Positions 29,607 to 39,844 are shown, counted from the first letter of the stretch. The stretch is DNA of 64,000 nucleotides from Azospirillum agricola (GCF_017876095.1 NZ_JAGINM010000008.1:186001-250000), one strand, 5' to 3'. The notes: generated from the letters alone by a model not told the origin. A program made the numbers and translations.

Positions 29607-31067
29607 TCACTCCACGGGAAGCTCGGGGGGAAGTTCGGCGACGGTCTTGGTGACGAGATAGGCGTCCAGCCCTTCCGCGCCGCCCTCGCTGCCGTACCCG
29701 CTCTCCTTCACGCCGCCGAAGGGGGCCTCGGCGAAGGCGATGCCGTAGCTGTTCAGCCCGACCAGCCCGCTTTCCAGCCCGTCCGACAGGTCGGCGGCCC
29801 GGCGGGCGGAGCGGGTGAAGGCGTAGGCGGCGAGGCCCTGGGGCAGGCGGTTGGCCTCCCGCAGCGCCTCGTCGAGGCTGGAGACGCGGTTGACGAGGGC
29901 CAGCGGGCCGAAGGGCTCGACGGACATGGCGGCGGCCTCGACCGGCACGTCGGCCAGCAGGGTCGGCTGGAAGAACAGGCCGGGGCCGGGAATGCGGTTC
30001 CCGCCCGCGACGAGGCGGGCGCCGTGGTCGCGGGCGTCGCCGATCAGATGCTCCATGGCGTCGATCCGGCGGCGGTTGGCGAGCGGCCCGACCTGCACGG
30101 CCGGGTCGCGCCCGTCGCCGACGGCCAGCGCGCGGGCGCCCTCGGCGAAGCGGGCGACGAAGCGGTCGAACACCGTCTCATGGACCAGGAAGCGGGTGGG
30201 GGAGATGCAGATCTGGCCGGCGTTGCGGAACTTGGCGGCGACCGACAGGGCGGCCACCGCCTCGGCGTCGACGTCCTCGCAGACCACCACGGGGGCGTGG
30301 CCGCCCAGCTCCATGATGACCGGCTTGACGCCCTCCGCCGCCAGCCCGGCGATGCGGGCGCCGACGGCGGCTGAGCCGGTGAAGGACACCTTGCGGACGA
30401 CCGGCGAGCGGATCAGCCGCTCCGCCACCTCGGCCGGCTCGCCGAACACGACGTTCAGCACGCCGAGCGGCAGGCCGGCGTCGTCGAGCGCGCGGGCCAG
30501 CTCCAGCGCGGTGGCCGGCGTCTCCTCGGCGGGCTTGAGGATGCAGGAGCAGCCGGCGGCGAGCGCGGCGGCGATCTTGCGGGCGGGCGTGATCGCCGGA
30601 AAGTTCCACGGCGTGAAGGCGGCGACCGGGCCGACCGGTTCGCGGAGCGCGGTCAGCCGGCCGCCGCGCTGGCGGGCCGGAATGACCCGGCCGCAGGCGC
30701 GGCGCCCCTCGTCGGCGAACCATTCGAACATGTCGGCGGAGCCGTTCACCTCGGCCCGCGCCTCGACCAGCGGCTTGCCCTGCTCCAGGGTCAGGACCAG
30801 CGCGATGTGCTCCAGCCGCTCGCGGATCAGCTCGGCGGCGCGGCGCAGCAGCCTGGCGCGGTCGTAGGCCGGCACCCGGCGCCACACCTGGAAGCCCTGG
30901 CGGGCCGAGTCCAGCGCCGCGTCCAGGTCGGCGGCGGTCGCCAGCGGCACCCGCGCCAGCGTCTCGCCGGTCGCCGGGTTGAGGACCGGCGCGCGGGCCG
31001 CGTCGGGCGGCGCCAGCCAGTCGCCGTCGATGAAGAAAGCCGGATCCCCGTAGGCATGATGGGCCAT
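29607..31067 (-). CDS. 2-oxoglutarate semialdehyde / succinate-semialdehyde-type dehydrogenase
   Basis: 486 residues. It is an NAD(P)-dependent aldehyde dehydrogenase with the catalytic Glu in [12 protein letters not shown] (about 254), the catalytic Cys in [12 protein letters not shown] (about 288), the FTGSAAVG cofactor loop and the PWNFP motif. It resembles SSADH/GabD and the 2,5-dioxovalerate dehydrogenases. Operon position upstream of kdgD makes 2-oxoglutarate semialdehyde the likely substrate. The ATG at 31067 is chosen for the GGGAGAG site before it; a longer frame to 31583 runs through the divergent promoter and the GntR gene. Confidence 0.88.
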   Translation of the reverse strand: MAHHAYGDPAFFIDGDWLAPPDAARAPVLNPATGETLARVPLATAADLDAALDSARQGFQVWRRVPAYDRARLLRRAAELIRERLEHIALVLTLEQGKPLVEARAEVNGSADMFEWFADEGRRACGRVIPARQRGGRLTALREPVGPVAAFTPWNFPAITPARKIAAALAAGCSCILKPAEETPATALELARALDDAGLPLGVLNVVFGEPAEVAERLIRSPVVRKVSFTGSAAVGARIAGLAAEGVKPVIMELGGHAPVVVCEDVDAEAVAALSVAAKFRNAGQICISPTRFLVHETVFDRFVARFAEGARALAVGDGRDPAVQVGPLANRRRIDAMEHLIGDARDHGARLVAGGNRIPGPGLFFQPTLLADVPVEAAAMSVEPFGPLALVNRVSSLDEALREANRLPQGLAAYAFTRSARRAADLSDGLESGLVGLNSYGIAFAEAPFGGVKESGYGSEGGAEGLDAYLVTKTVAELPPELPVE

Positions 31068-31193
31068 GACGCGCTCTCCCAAGCTGGAACGGCCCACGGG
31101 TCGGGCGGGCCTGCCCGGCCTCTTGGTTTTGCGCAGCGACCGTGACCGGGTTGGGGCGTCGGGCTGCCGAGGCTCGGATGGACACAGCGTTAC

Positions 31194-31208
31194 ACGACAT
31201 CGTGTCGT
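31194..31208. promoter_or_regulatory. Inverted repeat in the aldehyde dehydrogenase promoter region
   Basis: ACGAC and GTCGT flank ATCGT in a 5-5-5 arrangement, 127 bases upstream of the dehydrogenase start. It may be an operator for the divergent GntR regulator. The evidence is symmetry and position only. Confidence 0.4.
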
Positions 31209-31266
31209 CATACAAGCAGGCCCTTGATTGCGCCTATCATGCGCCCTGTCAGCGGTCATTCTTGTA

Positions 31267-31282
31267 ACTTGACATGACAAGT
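31267..31282. promoter_or_regulatory. Near-perfect palindrome upstream of the GntR gene
   Basis: ACTTGACATGACAAGT has one symmetric mismatch pair in 16 bases. It lies 48 bases before the GntR gene at 31330 and in the shared divergent region. It fits an autoregulatory GntR operator. Confidence 0.55.
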
Positions 31283-31329
31283 GATACCAGGAACCGGGAC
31301 GGAACCATGGGACGGGAAGGGTTGGAGAG

Positions 31330-32058
31330 ATGAGCTTGCAGCGGCGGGAAACCCTGACCTCCCAACTGGTGACCGCGCTGCGGGCGCGGATCGAGGGCGG
31401 CGAGTTTCCGCCCGGCGCCAAGCTGCCGAGCGAGCAGGAGCTGATCGAATCCTTCGGCGTCAGCCGCACCGTGGTGCGCGAGGCGATCTCCAATTTGAAG
31501 GCCGGCGGGCTGGTGGCGACCCGCCAGGGGGTCGGCGCCTTCGTGCAGGTCCCTGAGCCGGCGCCGGTGCCGCCCTTCCGCATCGACGAGGCCGACCTCG
31601 GCGTGATCTACGAGGTGATGTCGGTGCTGGAGTTGCGCATCGGCATCGAGACGGAGGCGGCGGCGCTCGCCGCCCAGCGCCGCAAGGACAGCCACATCGC
31701 CGCCATGCGCGCCGCCCTGGAGCGCATCGCGGCGGCGGTCGAGGCGGGGGAGGACGCGGTGTCGCACGATCTCGACTTCCACCGCGCCATCGCCGAGGCG
31801 ACCGGCAACCGCTACATGTTGGAGCTGTTCCAGTATCTCGGCTCGGTGCTGATCCCGCGCACCCATGTGCAGACCTTCCGCCTCGCCGCGGAGCCCCGCG
31901 ACGCCTATCTGCGCCGCATCAACGACGAGCATTGGGGCCTGTTCGACGCCATCGTCCGCCGCGACTCCGACGCCGCGCGCGCCGCCATGCGCCTGCACCT
32001 GACCGGCAGCCGCGAGCGCCTGCGCGGCTATTGGGAGGCCAACGGCGGGCCGGGGTGA
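31330..32058 (+). CDS. GntR/FadR-type transcriptional regulator (FCD subgroup)
   Basis: 242 residues. The winged helix spans about 8-75 (LPSEQELIESFGVSRTVVRE, then RQGVGAFVQ) and the FCD domain about 90-230, with DLDFHRAIAEATGN and NDEHWGLFDAI. It is divergent from the dehydrogenase-kdgD operon and is its probable repressor, with a keto-sugar acid as likely effector. Two dyads in the shared promoter are candidate sites. Confidence 0.87.
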   Translation: MSLQRRETLTSQLVTALRARIEGGEFPPGAKLPSEQELIESFGVSRTVVREAISNLKAGGLVATRQGVGAFVQVPEPAPVPPFRIDEADLGVIYEVMSVLELRIGIETEAAALAAQRRKDSHIAAMRAALERIAAAVEAGEDAVSHDLDFHRAIAEATGNRYMLELFQYLGSVLIPRTHVQTFRLAAEPRDAYLRRINDEHWGLFDAIVRRDSDAARAAMRLHLTGSRERLRGYWEANGGPG

Positions 32059-32220
32059 GGACGGCGGCGCCCGCGGGATCGTTCACGCCCTATTTTTTCT
32101 AATGAATCGGGATCGAAAATCTGGTTTGAGCGGGTGTCGCCCCGCCCCTATCGTAACCGTGTGAACAGCGGCCACGGCAAGGTTTCGTGCCCGCTTCAAC
32201 GGTTTCGGGAGGGTTTCGGG

Positions 32221-32940
32221 ATGTCGATGGAAGGCGTGACGCCGGAGAAGGTGGCCCTGGTGACGGCGGGCGGCAGCGGCATGGGCGCCGACGCGGCGCG
32301 CCGGCTGGCGGCGGATGGCTTCCGCGTGGCGATCCTGTCGTCGTCGGGCAAGGGCGAGGCGCTCGCGCGGGAACTCGGCGGCGTCGGCGTCACCGGGTCG
32401 AACCGCTCCAACGACGACCTCAAGCGTCTGGTCGATCTGGCGATGGAGCGCTGGGGGCGCATCGACGTCCTGGTGAACAGCGCCGGTCATGGTCCCCGCG
32501 CGCCGATCCTCGACCTGTCGGACGAGGACTGGCACACCGGCCTCGACGTCTATCTGATGAACGTGATCCGGCCGACCCGGCTGGTGGCGCCGATCATGAT
32601 CGGGCAACGGGGCGGGGTGATCATCAACATCTCCACCTTCGCCGCCTTCGAGCCCGACCCGCTGTTCCCGACCTCGGGCGTGTTCCGGGCGGGGCTCGCC
32701 TCCTACACCAAGCTGTTCGCCGACAAGTACGCGGCCGACAACGTGCGCATGAACAACGTGCTGCCCGGTTTCATCGACAGCCTGCCGGAGACCGAGGAAC
32801 GCCGCCAGCGCATCCCGATGCAGCGCTATGGCAAGAGCGAGGAGGTCGCCGCGACCATCGCCTTCCTGGCCTCGTCCGGCGCCGGCTACATCACCGGCCA
32901 GAACATCCGCGTCGATGGCGGCATCACCCGCTCGGTCTGA
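32221..32940 (+). CDS. SDR-family protein lacking the catalytic Tyr-Lys pair
   Basis: 239 residues. The cofactor loop [16 protein letters not shown] (about 14-29), VLVNSAGHGP and the C-terminal TGQNIRVDGGITRSV identify the SDR fold. The catalytic Ser is retained (NISTF). Where YxxxK is expected, just before AGLASYTKLFADKYA, I read SGVFR, so Tyr and Lys are replaced by Ser and Arg. The protein may bind NAD(P) without classical SDR chemistry, or use a different mechanism. The ATG at 32221 is chosen for the GGGAGGG site 8 bases upstream. Function is unknown. Confidence 0.78.
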   Translation: MSMEGVTPEKVALVTAGGSGMGADAARRLAADGFRVAILSSSGKGEALARELGGVGVTGSNRSNDDLKRLVDLAMERWGRIDVLVNSAGHGPRAPILDLSDEDWHTGLDVYLMNVIRPTRLVAPIMIGQRGGVIINISTFAAFEPDPLFPTSGVFRAGLASYTKLFADKYAADNVRMNNVLPGFIDSLPETEERRQRIPMQRYGKSEEVAATIAFLASSGAGYITGQNIRVDGGITRSV

Positions 32941-33041
32941 GGGGCCGCCCGGAAAGGCTGCACCACCGTGAACCGGACATTCCGCGCCGAACAAGACGCA
33001 GGTCCCAGGTTCGGGGATTTTCGAAGCGAAGGAAGAGACAC

Positions 33042-33350
33042 GTGAGCGCCAGGAATTTCTACTTGGTTATGGCTGTCGTCGGCGCGGCGGTCCCTTGGAT
33101 GTTCTTCTGGTCTTTCTTTGCGGTTCATGGACTTGATGTCCCGCTTTTTCTGCAATCTTTGTTTGCAAACGGTGCGGCCGGTGGCTTCTCGGCCGATGTG
33201 CTGATTACGATCCTCATCTTCTGGGTGTGGTCATGGAGGGATTCGATCAAGAACGACGTCGCGCGATGGTGGCTGATTCTTCCGGCAAGCTTCTTCGTTG
33301 GGCTGTCTCTGGCGCTGCCGCTCTATCTGTATCTGCGTGAACGGGATTGA
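33042..33350 (+). CDS. DUF2834-type small membrane protein
   Basis: 102 residues from GTG 33042, preceded by GGAAGAG. Three membrane helices are visible (about 6-28, 50-66 and 75-98), and FWSFFAVHGLDVPLFLQSLFANGAAGGFSADV matches the DUF2834 pattern in parts (FF, Asn-Gly, FSAD). Function is unknown. Codon use is less GC-biased than in neighbours (TTG, TTT, GTT, CTT are common), which may reflect recent acquisition or weak selection. It does not look operonic with either neighbour. Confidence 0.75.
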   Translation: MSARNFYLVMAVVGAAVPWMFFWSFFAVHGLDVPLFLQSLFANGAAGGFSADVLITILIFWVWSWRDSIKNDVARWWLILPASFFVGLSLALPLYLYLRERD

Positions 33351-33918
33351 ATCCATGACGTCTCAGGACTTGCTCGCGGCGTGATCCCTCGGCTGGGCGT
33401 CCCTGTTCGCGCTGGAAAGGAAGCGGCTCGAATGAGCGAAGCCCAGCGGCCACTCCATCCGGAAAAAAATCGGGCGCCGCCTTCATCCGAAGGGGCGCCC
33501 GAGTGGACCGAGCCGCGCGCAAGGGGGAGAGCACCGGGTGGGACCATGAAACCCGGCGGCGACTCCAGCGTCTGACCAGCCGGCGGTCGGGAAGCGCTCG
33601 TGACCGCCAGCGTCCACAGGGATAGCGGGGCGCTTGTCGGATGTCAAACATATTTTGTTCGTTTCGCTGATCATTTCATCGCTTTGGACAAGCGCCTTCG
33701 CCGCAACCGTTCGGAGAGATGAGGAAAGAAATCCCGAAAACTTGCTGGAACCCCATGTTTTCCATGGTCTCTAACGCGATGGGTGCGCCGTTGCTTTCAT
33801 CTTCCGTCTGGCGGAAGGCGGCTCCCGGCCGCATTTGCCCCTTGCTCCGATCCTCCCATCTGTGATCTTGTCTGACAGGTTCAAAACCAACAAGACATTC
33901 CGGTGGGAGGTTTCCCCG
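33351..33918. other. Intergenic region upstream of the arabinonate-type dehydratase
   Basis: About 570 bases. Short open frames exist on both strands but none has a ribosome site, a plausible composition or a recognisable domain. One strong dyad (TCGGGCGCC at 33470 pairing with GGCGCCCGA at 33494) could terminate transcription of the DUF2834 gene. The part from about 33640 to 33900 is AT-richer and probably holds the dehydratase promoter. Confidence 0.45.
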
Positions 33919-35643
33919 ATGACGACCCGCGACCCGAAATCCCTGCGCAGCCACCGCTGGTTCGGCGTGCAGGATCTGCGTTCCTTCGGCCACCGCTCGC
34001 GCGTGCGGCAGATGGGCTACGCGGCGGCGGACTTCGCGGGCAAGCCGGTCATCGCCATCGTCAACACCTGGAGCGACCTCAACCCCTGCCACGCCCATTT
34101 CAAGCAGCGGGTGGAGGATGTGAAGCGCGGCGTCTGGCAGGCCGGCGGCTTCCCGGTCGAGCTGCCCGCCATGTCGGTGCCGGAGACCTACGCCAAGCCG
34201 ACCTCGATGCTCTACCGCAACTTCCTGGCGATGGAGACGGAGGAGCATCTGCGCTCCAACCCGATCGACGGCGTCGTGCTGATGGGCGGCTGCGACAAGA
34301 CCACCCCGGCCCTGCTGATGGGCGCCATCAGCATGGATCTGCCGGCGATCTTCATCCCCGCCGGGCCGATGCTGCGCGGCAACTGGGGCGGCAGGATCCT
34401 CGGCAGCGGGTCGGACGTCTGGAAATACTGGGACGAGAAGCGCGCCGGCACCATCAGCGAGCGCGAGTGGGAGGAGATCGAGAACGGCATCGCCCGCTCC
34501 CACGGCGTGTGCATGACCATGGGCACCGCCGCCACCATGACCGCCATCGCCGAGGTGCTGGGCTTCACCCTGCCCAACGCCTCCTCGATCCCGGCGGCCG
34601 ACAGCAACCACCCGCGCATGGCCAGCGACAGCGGCCGGCGCATCGTCGACATGGTGTGGGAGGATCTGAAGCCCTCCGACATCCTGACCCGCAAGTCGTT
34701 CGAGAACGCCATCGTCGCCTCGCTGGCGATGGCCGGCTCGACCAACGGCATCATCCACACCGTCGCCATGGCGCGCCGGGCCAGGATCGACCTCGGCATC
34801 GACGATTACGACAGCTTCGCCCGCGAGGTGCCGGTGATCGCCAACGTCCGCCCGTCCGGCCAGTTCCTGATGGAGGATTTCTACTACGCCGGCGGCCTGC
34901 GCGCGCTGCTGAGGGAACTGGGCGACAAGATCGACCTGACCCAGCGCACGGTGAACGGCGGGACGCTGGGCGACGACATCGCCGACGCCAGGACCCATCT
35001 GCCGGACGTCATCCGGCCGCTCGACAACCCGGTGTCCTCGGCGGTCGGGCTGGCGGTGCTGCGCGGCAACCTCGCGCCGAACGGCTGCGTGATGAAGCCG
35101 GCGGCGGCCGAGCCGCGCCTGTGGAAGCACACCGGCCCGGCGCTGGTCTTCCGCGACTACAACCACATGGCCGCCGAGATCGACCGCGAGGATCTGGAGG
35201 TCACCGCCGACCATGTGCTGGTCTTGCAGAACGCCGGGCCGCAGGGCGGGCCGGGCATGCCGGAATGGGGCATGCTGCCGATCCCGAAGAAGCTTCTGCG
35301 CCAGGGCGTGCGCGACATGCTGCGCCTGTCCGACTCGCGGATGAGCGGCACCAGCTATGGCGCCTGCGTGCTGCACATCGCCCCGGAATCCTTCATCGGC
35401 GGGCCGCTCGCCTTCGTGCGCACCGGCGACCCGATCGAGGTGGACATCGCCCTGCGCCGGATCCATCTTCACGTGTCCGACGAGGAGATGGCGCGGCGCC
35501 GCGCCGACTGGGTGGCGCCCAGGCCGCATTACCCGCGCGGCTACGGCGCGCTGTTCAGCCGCCACATCGGGCAGGCGGACGAGGGCTGCGACTTCGACTT
35601 CCTCCAGGCGGGGGAGGCGGTGCCGGAGCCCGAGATCCACTGA
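33919..35643 (+). CDS. IlvD/Edd-family sugar-acid dehydratase (L-arabinonate type)
   Basis: 574 residues. It is an iron-sulfur dehydratase; candidate cluster cysteines are in LNPCHAHF (about 58), MGGCDKTTPALL (about 125) and SHGVCMTMGTAATM (about 197). Length and the DKTTPALLMGA motif fit the sugar-acid branch (L-arabinonate, D-xylonate, D-galactonate) rather than IlvD. In the non-phosphorylative pathway known from Azospirillum it would convert L-arabinonate to 2-keto-3-deoxyarabonate. The ATG at 33919 follows GGGAGG at a good distance. It is transcribed with galM. The substrate is inferred from family. Confidence 0.88.
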   Translation: MTTRDPKSLRSHRWFGVQDLRSFGHRSRVRQMGYAAADFAGKPVIAIVNTWSDLNPCHAHFKQRVEDVKRGVWQAGGFPVELPAMSVPETYAKPTSMLYRNFLAMETEEHLRSNPIDGVVLMGGCDKTTPALLMGAISMDLPAIFIPAGPMLRGNWGGRILGSGSDVWKYWDEKRAGTISEREWEEIENGIARSHGVCMTMGTAATMTAIAEVLGFTLPNASSIPAADSNHPRMASDSGRRIVDMVWEDLKPSDILTRKSFENAIVASLAMAGSTNGIIHTVAMARRARIDLGIDDYDSFAREVPVIANVRPSGQFLMEDFYYAGGLRALLRELGDKIDLTQRTVNGGTLGDDIADARTHLPDVIRPLDNPVSSAVGLAVLRGNLAPNGCVMKPAAAEPRLWKHTGPALVFRDYNHMAAEIDREDLEVTADHVLVLQNAGPQGGPGMPEWGMLPIPKKLLRQGVRDMLRLSDSRMSGTSYGACVLHIAPESFIGGPLAFVRTGDPIEVDIALRRIHLHVSDEEMARRRADWVAPRPHYPRGYGALFSRHIGQADEGCDFDFLQAGEAVPEPEIH

Positions 35644-35665
35644 CGATCTGCCGGAAGGACCCGCC

Positions 35666-36727
35666 ATGCCGCACCCCGTCGCCCTCGATCCCGCCGCCTT
35701 CCGGACCGAGGTGGACGGCAAGCCGACCGACCTCCACACCCTGACCGGCGACGGCGGGGTCTCCGTCGACGTGACCGACTATGGCGCGCGGATCGTCCGC
35801 ATCCTCGCCCCCGACCGCGATGGGGTGCCCGGCGACGTGGTGCTCGGCTACGACAACATCCGGTCGGTGATGGGCGGGCAGGCGTCGATGGGCGCCTTCA
35901 TCGGCCGCTTCGCCAACCGCATCGCCCACGGCCGCTTCACGCTGGACGGCGTGGAGCATCAACTCGCCCGCAACGGCGGCGCCCACCACATCCATGGCGG
36001 CGTCAAGGGCAGCCGCTTCCGCGTGTTCGACACCGAGCGGCTTGGCCCCGGCGCCGTCCGCATGAGCCTGACCTACGCCGACGGCGAGGAGGGCTATCCG
36101 GGGGAACTGCGCTCCGCCGTCACCTACCGGCTCGACGGCGACACGCTGCGGATGGAGTACGAGGCGGTGGCCGACCGCCGGACGATCGTGAACTTCACCG
36201 GCCACGCCTACTTCAACCTGGCCGGCGCAGGCTCGATCCTCGACCATGTGCTGACGATGAACGCGCGGGCCTTCACCCCGACCGACGCGACCGCGATTCC
36301 GACCGGGGAGATCCGGCCGGTCGCCGGCACGCCCTTCGACTTCACCACGCCGCATCGCATCGGCGAGCGCATCGACGCCGACGACGAGCAGATCCGCTTC
36401 GGCAGCGGCTACGACCACAACATGGTGATCGACAAGCCGCCGGGCGCCTTCGGGCCGGTCGCCACGGTGGAGGAGCCCGTCTCCGGCCGGCTGCTGGAGG
36501 TGAGCAGCAGCGAACCGGGGGCGCAGCTCCATTCCGGTAATTTTCTCACCGGCGCGGCGCCGCGCGACGTCGGGCGCGGCGGGGTGCCCTTCGTCCGCCG
36601 CGGCGGCCTGTGCATCGAGCCGCAGCGCTTCCCCGACGCGCCCAACCACCCGAACTTCCCATCGACCGTTCTCGATCCCGGCGAGATCTTCCGGGGCGTC
36701 ATCGCCTACCGCTTCGGCGTGCGCTGA
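35666..36727 (+). CDS. galM: Aldose 1-epimerase (galactose mutarotase)
   Basis: 353 residues. It interconverts alpha and beta anomers so that aldoses reach their dehydrogenase or kinase. Motifs are FIGRFANRIAHGRF (about 74-87), the catalytic His in NFTGHAYFNLAG (about 176), DHNMVID and the catalytic Glu in GLCIEPQRFPDAPN (about 317). It starts 22 bases after the dehydratase stop, so both are probably one operon serving aldose oxidation. Confidence 0.92.
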   Translation: MPHPVALDPAAFRTEVDGKPTDLHTLTGDGGVSVDVTDYGARIVRILAPDRDGVPGDVVLGYDNIRSVMGGQASMGAFIGRFANRIAHGRFTLDGVEHQLARNGGAHHIHGGVKGSRFRVFDTERLGPGAVRMSLTYADGEEGYPGELRSAVTYRLDGDTLRMEYEAVADRRTIVNFTGHAYFNLAGAGSILDHVLTMNARAFTPTDATAIPTGEIRPVAGTPFDFTTPHRIGERIDADDEQIRFGSGYDHNMVIDKPPGAFGPVATVEEPVSGRLLEVSSSEPGAQLHSGNFLTGAAPRDVGRGGVPFVRRGGLCIEPQRFPDAPNHPNFPSTVLDPGEIFRGVIAYRFGVR

Positions 36728-37048
36728 TCCATCGCGCGGAGCCGCCGCGCCGTCCGCTCGTCCAGCGTCACGGCCGGACTTCGTCCCGGCCGTCCGCGCG
36801 GAACCTCGGGGCTTGCCCGTGGATGCCCGTGCCGGGCACGGGCATGAGGATTTTCCCTGCCCCTCGACTTAACGAAAGTAGGGGGTGTCTCCGTAAGATT
36901 CTGTCAACCACACGGGCTTACAGTTGGTGTAGCAATCAATTCGGGGCGCGAAGCGTGGGCGTCGCCGTTTCCCGAGAGAGCGCTGAAAAAGACAACAGGC
37001 GGGCGGTATGCCCAGGCACTAGAACGATGCCGGGAGGAGTTGCAGAGC
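36728..37048. other. Intergenic region between galM and a chemoreceptor gene
   Basis: About 320 bases without a gene. A hairpin at 36823-36845 (listed separately) probably ends the galM transcript. The downstream half is AT-richer and should hold the promoter of the chemoreceptor, which is preceded by a clear GGGAGGAG ribosome site. Confidence 0.5.
36823..36845. terminator. Hairpin after galM
   Basis: A perfect 10-bp stem (ATGCCCGTGC / GCACGGGCAT) with a CGG loop, followed by GAGGATTTTCCC. The same TGCCCGTGC stem recurs at 62178-62204, so it may be a dispersed palindrome used as a terminator. Confidence 0.6.
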
Positions 37049-39652
37049 ATGACCATCGCCAATCCGTCCACGCCCGTCCGGAGCCGCCGCTTCGGCGTGC
37101 GCGCGAAGCTTCTGCTGGCCTTCGCCGGCATGGCCGGCATGACGGTCGCGGCCAGCGGCGTCGGGCTGACGTCCTTCTCGGCGGTCGAGGCGCCGCTGAC
37201 CCGGATCGTCGGCACCAGCCTGCCGGAGATGGAACTGGCCAAGCGCCTGTCGGGCGAGAGCGGGGGGATCGCCGCCGCCGCCCCGACGCTGGACGCCGCC
37301 GAGAACCAGACCGCCCGCGAACACCTCTTCTCCGAGATCATGGGGCGCGGCAAGGCGCTGGTCGGGCTGGTCGGCGAGCTTGAGGCGCGCCGGCCGGGCG
37401 ACCCGATGCTGCCCGACGTCCGCGCCAAGACCACCGCGCTGATCGCCACGCTGGAGGCCGAGAACGCCGCCGTCGAGCGCCGGCTGGCCGTGCGCGCCAA
37501 GCGCGACGAGACGCTGTCCGAACTGTCCAAGGGCTACGACGCGTTCCTGGCGGCGCTCGCCCCGCTGACCGAGAAGGCCGGCACCACCCTGCGCAGCAAG
37601 GGCGACGAGCTGGATTCCGGCACCGAGCGCGACATGGACGCGCTGGCCGACGCCATCCGCTCGTTGATCAGCCTGTACGAGCTGCGCGGCGACATCGCCG
37701 CCGCGTCGGAGGCGATGAGCCGCGCCGCCGCCGCCATCGACGGCCCGGGCGTCACCCAGCACCAGCAATCCTACCTGGAGGCCGCCGCCCGCCTGGTCAG
37801 CGCCACCGCCCAGGTCGGCAACAGGCTGAGCAAGCAGACCACCGACGCGCTCGACGAGTTCTTCACCCTGGGCGACGGCGAGCAGGGCATCTTCGACCTG
37901 CGGCGCAAGTCCCTGGAGGTCGCCGAGGCCGACCGCATCCCCCTGATGACCCGGATCCACGAGCGTCTCGCCGACACGCAGAAACGGCAGCTCGCCCTGC
38001 TCGACCAGATGGAATCGCCGCTGATGCGGCTGAAGGCCGAGATCAAGCTGTCGAGCGTCAACGTCCGCTCGCAGACCCGCGATTCCATGCAGGAGCTGCT
38101 GGGTGACGGCCTGACCCGCTTCCGCACCTATCTGGAGCTGTCGACCCACGGCAACGCCCTGACCAGTGCGCTGAACGAGGCGGCGCAGGCGCCGAGCGGC
38201 CAGCGGCTGAAGGCGCTGGAGGCCCGCTACGCCGCCGCCGCCAAGGAGCTGGACGACCGCATCAAGTTGCTCGGCCGCGCCGGCGACGACGGCCTGCCCA
38301 AGCTGGTCAGGGCCGCCGAGGCGCTGGCCGCCTTCGGCAAGGGCGAGGCCGGCATCTTCGCGCTGCGCCGCGCCGAACTGGCGGCGATCTCCGACAACGA
38401 GGGGGTGCTCGACCAGAACCGCCAACTGGCCCAGCAGTTCGCCGTCACCGTCGACCGCCAGATCGCCGCGATGAAGGCCGAGGCGGACAGCGCCGCCGCC
38501 GGGGCGACCGCCGCCATCGGTTCCGGCCGCCTCATGATGATCCTGTTCGCCGCCGCCAGCCTGATCGGCGCCGCGGCGCTCGCCTGGTTCGTCGCCGGGC
38601 GCGGCATCGTCGCCCGCATCAGCCAGCTTTCCGACGCCATGCGCGCCATCGCCGGCGGCAACCTCGACACGGCCATCCCAAAGCCCGGCGCCGACGAGAT
38701 CGGCGACATGGCGCAGGCGTTGATCGTCTTCCGCGACACCGCCAACCAGGCGAAGGAGGCCGACGCGCGGGCCGAGGCCGAGCGCGGCCGCGCCGCCCAG
38801 GAACGCCGCCGCGCCATGGTCGAAATGGCCGAGACCTTCGAGAGCAGCGTGCGCTCGGTGCTCGACCGCGTGTCGCGGGCGGCCGGCGAGATGCAGGACA
38901 TGGCCCAGCGCATGAGCCGCAACGCCGAAACCACCACCGGCGAGGCGGCGACCGCCGCCAGCACCTCGCAGCAGGCCGAGGGCAGCGTCAAGGCCGTCGC
39001 CGCCGCCACCGAGGAGCTGTCGGCCTCGATCCAGGAGATCGGCAGCCAGGTAACGGCGTCGAGCCGCATCGCCCGCAAGGCCGCCGACGACGCCGAGCGC
39101 ACCGACCGCACGGTCGAGGGGCTGGCCCAGAGCGCCAACAAGATCGGCGAGGTCGTCCAGCTCATCAACGACATCGCCAGCCAGACCAACCTGCTGGCGC
39201 TCAACGCCACCATCGAGGCGGCGCGGGCGGGCGAGGCCGGCAAGGGCTTCGCCGTCGTGGCGAGCGAGGTCAAGAGCCTCGCCAACCAGACCGGCAAGGC
39301 GACCGAGGAGATCTCCGGCCAGATATCGGCGATGCAGGCGGTGACGCGGGAGGCGGTGGACGCCATCCGCTCCATCGCCGGCACCATCCGCGACATCAAC
39401 GAGATCGCCGCGACCATCGCCGCCGCGGTGGAGGAGCAGAGCGCCGCCACCCGCGAGATCGCCCGCAACGTCGGCGAGGCCGCGGACGGCACCCAGCATG
39501 TCCGCCACAGCATCGATTCGGTGGCGAGCGCCGCCGCCGAGTCGGGCGAATCGGCCAACCGCGTGCTGACCGCCTCCTCCACGGTCGCCGACGAGGTGCG
39601 CTCGCTCGGTTCCCAGGTCGACACGCTGGTCAACCGGATGCGCGCCGGCTGA
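37049..39652 (+). CDS. Methyl-accepting chemotaxis protein with long periplasmic domain
   Basis: 867 residues. TM1 is at about 20-42. An unusually long, helix-rich periplasmic part follows (about 45-490, roughly 445 residues). TM2 is at about 492-515, then HAMP (about 516-570, [15 protein letters not shown]). The signalling domain (about 600-855) has its hairpin tip [20 protein letters not shown] near 710. The ATG at 37049 is chosen for the GGGAGGAG site 9 bases upstream. The sensory region is about twice the size of a four-helix-bundle receptor and looks like several stacked helical modules. No CheR tether is present. Confidence 0.93.
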   Translation: MTIANPSTPVRSRRFGVRAKLLLAFAGMAGMTVAASGVGLTSFSAVEAPLTRIVGTSLPEMELAKRLSGESGGIAAAAPTLDAAENQTAREHLFSEIMGRGKALVGLVGELEARRPGDPMLPDVRAKTTALIATLEAENAAVERRLAVRAKRDETLSELSKGYDAFLAALAPLTEKAGTTLRSKGDELDSGTERDMDALADAIRSLISLYELRGDIAAASEAMSRAAAAIDGPGVTQHQQSYLEAAARLVSATAQVGNRLSKQTTDALDEFFTLGDGEQGIFDLRRKSLEVAEADRIPLMTRIHERLADTQKRQLALLDQMESPLMRLKAEIKLSSVNVRSQTRDSMQELLGDGLTRFRTYLELSTHGNALTSALNEAAQAPSGQRLKALEARYAAAAKELDDRIKLLGRAGDDGLPKLVRAAEALAAFGKGEAGIFALRRAELAAISDNEGVLDQNRQLAQQFAVTVDRQIAAMKAEADSAAAGATAAIGSGRLMMILFAAASLIGAAALAWFVAGRGIVARISQLSDAMRAIAGGNLDTAIPKPGADEIGDMAQALIVFRDTANQAKEADARAEAERGRAAQERRRAMVEMAETFESSVRSVLDRVSRAAGEMQDMAQRMSRNAETTTGEAATAASTSQQAEGSVKAVAAATEELSASIQEIGSQVTASSRIARKAADDAERTDRTVEGLAQSANKIGEVVQLINDIASQTNLLALNATIEAARAGEAGKGFAVVASEVKSLANQTGKATEEISGQISAMQAVTREAVDAIRSIAGTIRDINEIAATIAAAVEEQSAATREIARNVGEAADGTQHVRHSIDSVASAAAESGESANRVLTASSTVADEVRSLGSQVDTLVNRMRAG

Positions 39653-39844
39653 CGGAACCCAACCCGGCCGACGCGGGTTGACGAGGGCGGCGCTCCTTCG
39701 GGGCGTCGCCTTTTCCGTGTCTTATCCATGGGCCTATGACGACGGCGGGATTGACCGTGCCCGCTCTCCTCCCGACACTGCCGCCTGTTCGCCGGTCGAC
39801 CACCCCAGGAGACAGCCGCGCGGCGGAGAAACAGCCAAGCAACC

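Noticed and set aside
33247..33651. Several short open frames between the DUF2834 and dehydratase genes
   Set aside because: They lack ribosome sites, are Arg/Pro-rich on both strands and show no recognisable segment.
36904..37530. A 208-codon minus-strand frame at the chemoreceptor start
   Set aside because: It overlaps the chemoreceptor promoter and N-terminus and has Ser/Ala/Arg-rich shadow composition.
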